From positions 1-19,939 of the forward strand of contig JALLBK010000231.1 of assembly GCA_036940085.1 (NCBI GenBank): 19,939 bases of DNA. The letters are read 5' to 3'. How positions within the stretch are numbered: the first letter of the stretch is position 1; every line of letters starts with the position of its first letter. Shown piece by piece: positions 19,518 to 19,939 of the stretch. This DNA comes from Discostella pseudostelligera. Taxonomy: Eukaryota; Bacillariophyta; Thalassiosirophyceae; Thalassiosirales; Thalassiosiraceae. Position numbers and translations under genes: made by a program. The notes beneath the pieces are model-generated. The model searched no databases and was not told the DNA's origin. It saw nothing but the letters and a program-made list of their open reading frames with translations.

Positions 19518-19939
19518 CTATTCGATCGACGAGTGAGCTGCATGTGAGGTACATAAGCTGCTTACAATAACATATAAATCAAAGCAAGTGTGTCCTGGTA
19601 CATATCTGACAAGCAGCTCTTTGATCTGATCTTCTTTCAGCGGCTTTGTAAATCCAATCTCTGTGCACCGTCTGTAAATAACTTCTCTTGTATCACTGGT
19701 CAAAGCCACCACAGGAATGTTACAGTCATTGCTCGACTTAATGATTTTCGTTGCCTCGAATCCATCCATCACCTAAACGATCCATAAAGGAGAAAGTGAG
19801 CTGTCTCCACGGGCAAATATCTGTAACCTTCAATCTTACCGGCATGTGCAGATCCATCAAGACAAGACTGTATCTGTACGGAGCTGGCTTACTAAGAATT
19901 ACAGTTACACTATAACACCCGTATTCAACGCTGTCCTCA
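19518..19939 (-). CDS. response-regulator receiver domain protein, C-terminal part (partial at window edge)
   Basis: Two exons: 19939-19840 (partial, open to the edge) and 19772-19518, with a 67-bp intron (donor GTAAGA, acceptor TTTAG), phase 0. The join gives YSLVLMDLHMPVMDGFEAT, with the phosphoacceptor Asp in LMD, then PVVALTSD (conserved Thr) and TKPLKEDQI (conserved Lys-Pro). This is the second half of a receiver; the acidic pair of strand 1 lies outside the window. The LMDLHMPVMDG form is typical of receivers at the C-terminus of hybrid histidine kinases, so the full gene may be one, but no kinase part is visible. The stretch between the conserved Gly and Lys-Pro is about four residues shorter than usual. 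The stop lies 24 bp from the stop of the convergent DZIP1-like gene. Confidence 0.85.

Overview
The window reads as nuclear DNA of a photosynthetic stramenopile, most likely a centric diatom. The grounds are: small GT-AG introns (67-147 bp) that interrupt conserved eukaryotic proteins; Ser/Gly/Asp-rich insertions in those proteins; a cyclophilin whose N-terminus carries the phenylalanine-centred FAFAP motif of complex-plastid targeting sequences; a DZIP1-type ciliary/basal-body domain; and a receiver domain of the kind found in hybrid histidine kinases. The species assignment is inference. No bacterial operons, tRNA or rRNA genes, CRISPR arrays, intact transposons or viral genes were seen.

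Layout, left to right: (1) 1-1148, a non-coding region upstream of POLE, with a possible tail of another gene at the extreme left, a hairpin-like repeat and two perfect E2F-type sites. (2) 1149-8995 (+), DNA polymerase epsilon catalytic subunit in four exons; the spliced protein is 2527 aa. (3) 8996-9549, intergenic, with a tandem GCGGGAA cluster. (4) 9550-10920 (+), a secretory or plastid-presequence protein with a 2-oxoglutarate/Fe(II) oxygenase fold. (5) 11026-13657 (-), a TCF25/Rqc1-family protein whose 3' part is broken only by an assembly scar: a 72-bp exact duplication around one N. (6) 13658-14109, a divergent promoter. (7) 14110-15639 (+), a HAD-superfamily phosphatase of the sucrose-phosphatase-like type with an N-terminal hydrophobic segment. 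(8) 15848-16923 (-), a four-exon, apparently plastid-targeted cyclophilin. (9) 16924-17615, a divergent intergenic region. (10) 17616-19493 (+), a protein joining a DZIP1-like N-terminal domain to a ubiquitin-like domain. (11) 19518-19939 (-), the C-terminal part of a response-regulator receiver protein that runs off the right edge.

The genes are individual housekeeping or accessory loci, mostly in alternating orientation, not a co-functional cluster. The clearest shared theme is possible cell-cycle control: TTCCCGCC or GCGGGAA sites occur upstream of POLE, upstream of the 2OG oxygenase and between TCF25 and the HAD gene. I found no convincing evidence of a previously undescribed multi-gene system. 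The most unusual items are the DZIP1-like plus ubiquitin-like architecture, a degenerate second zinc-binding motif in Pol epsilon, the tandem E2F-like array, and the assembly duplication that hides the true C-terminus of TCF25.
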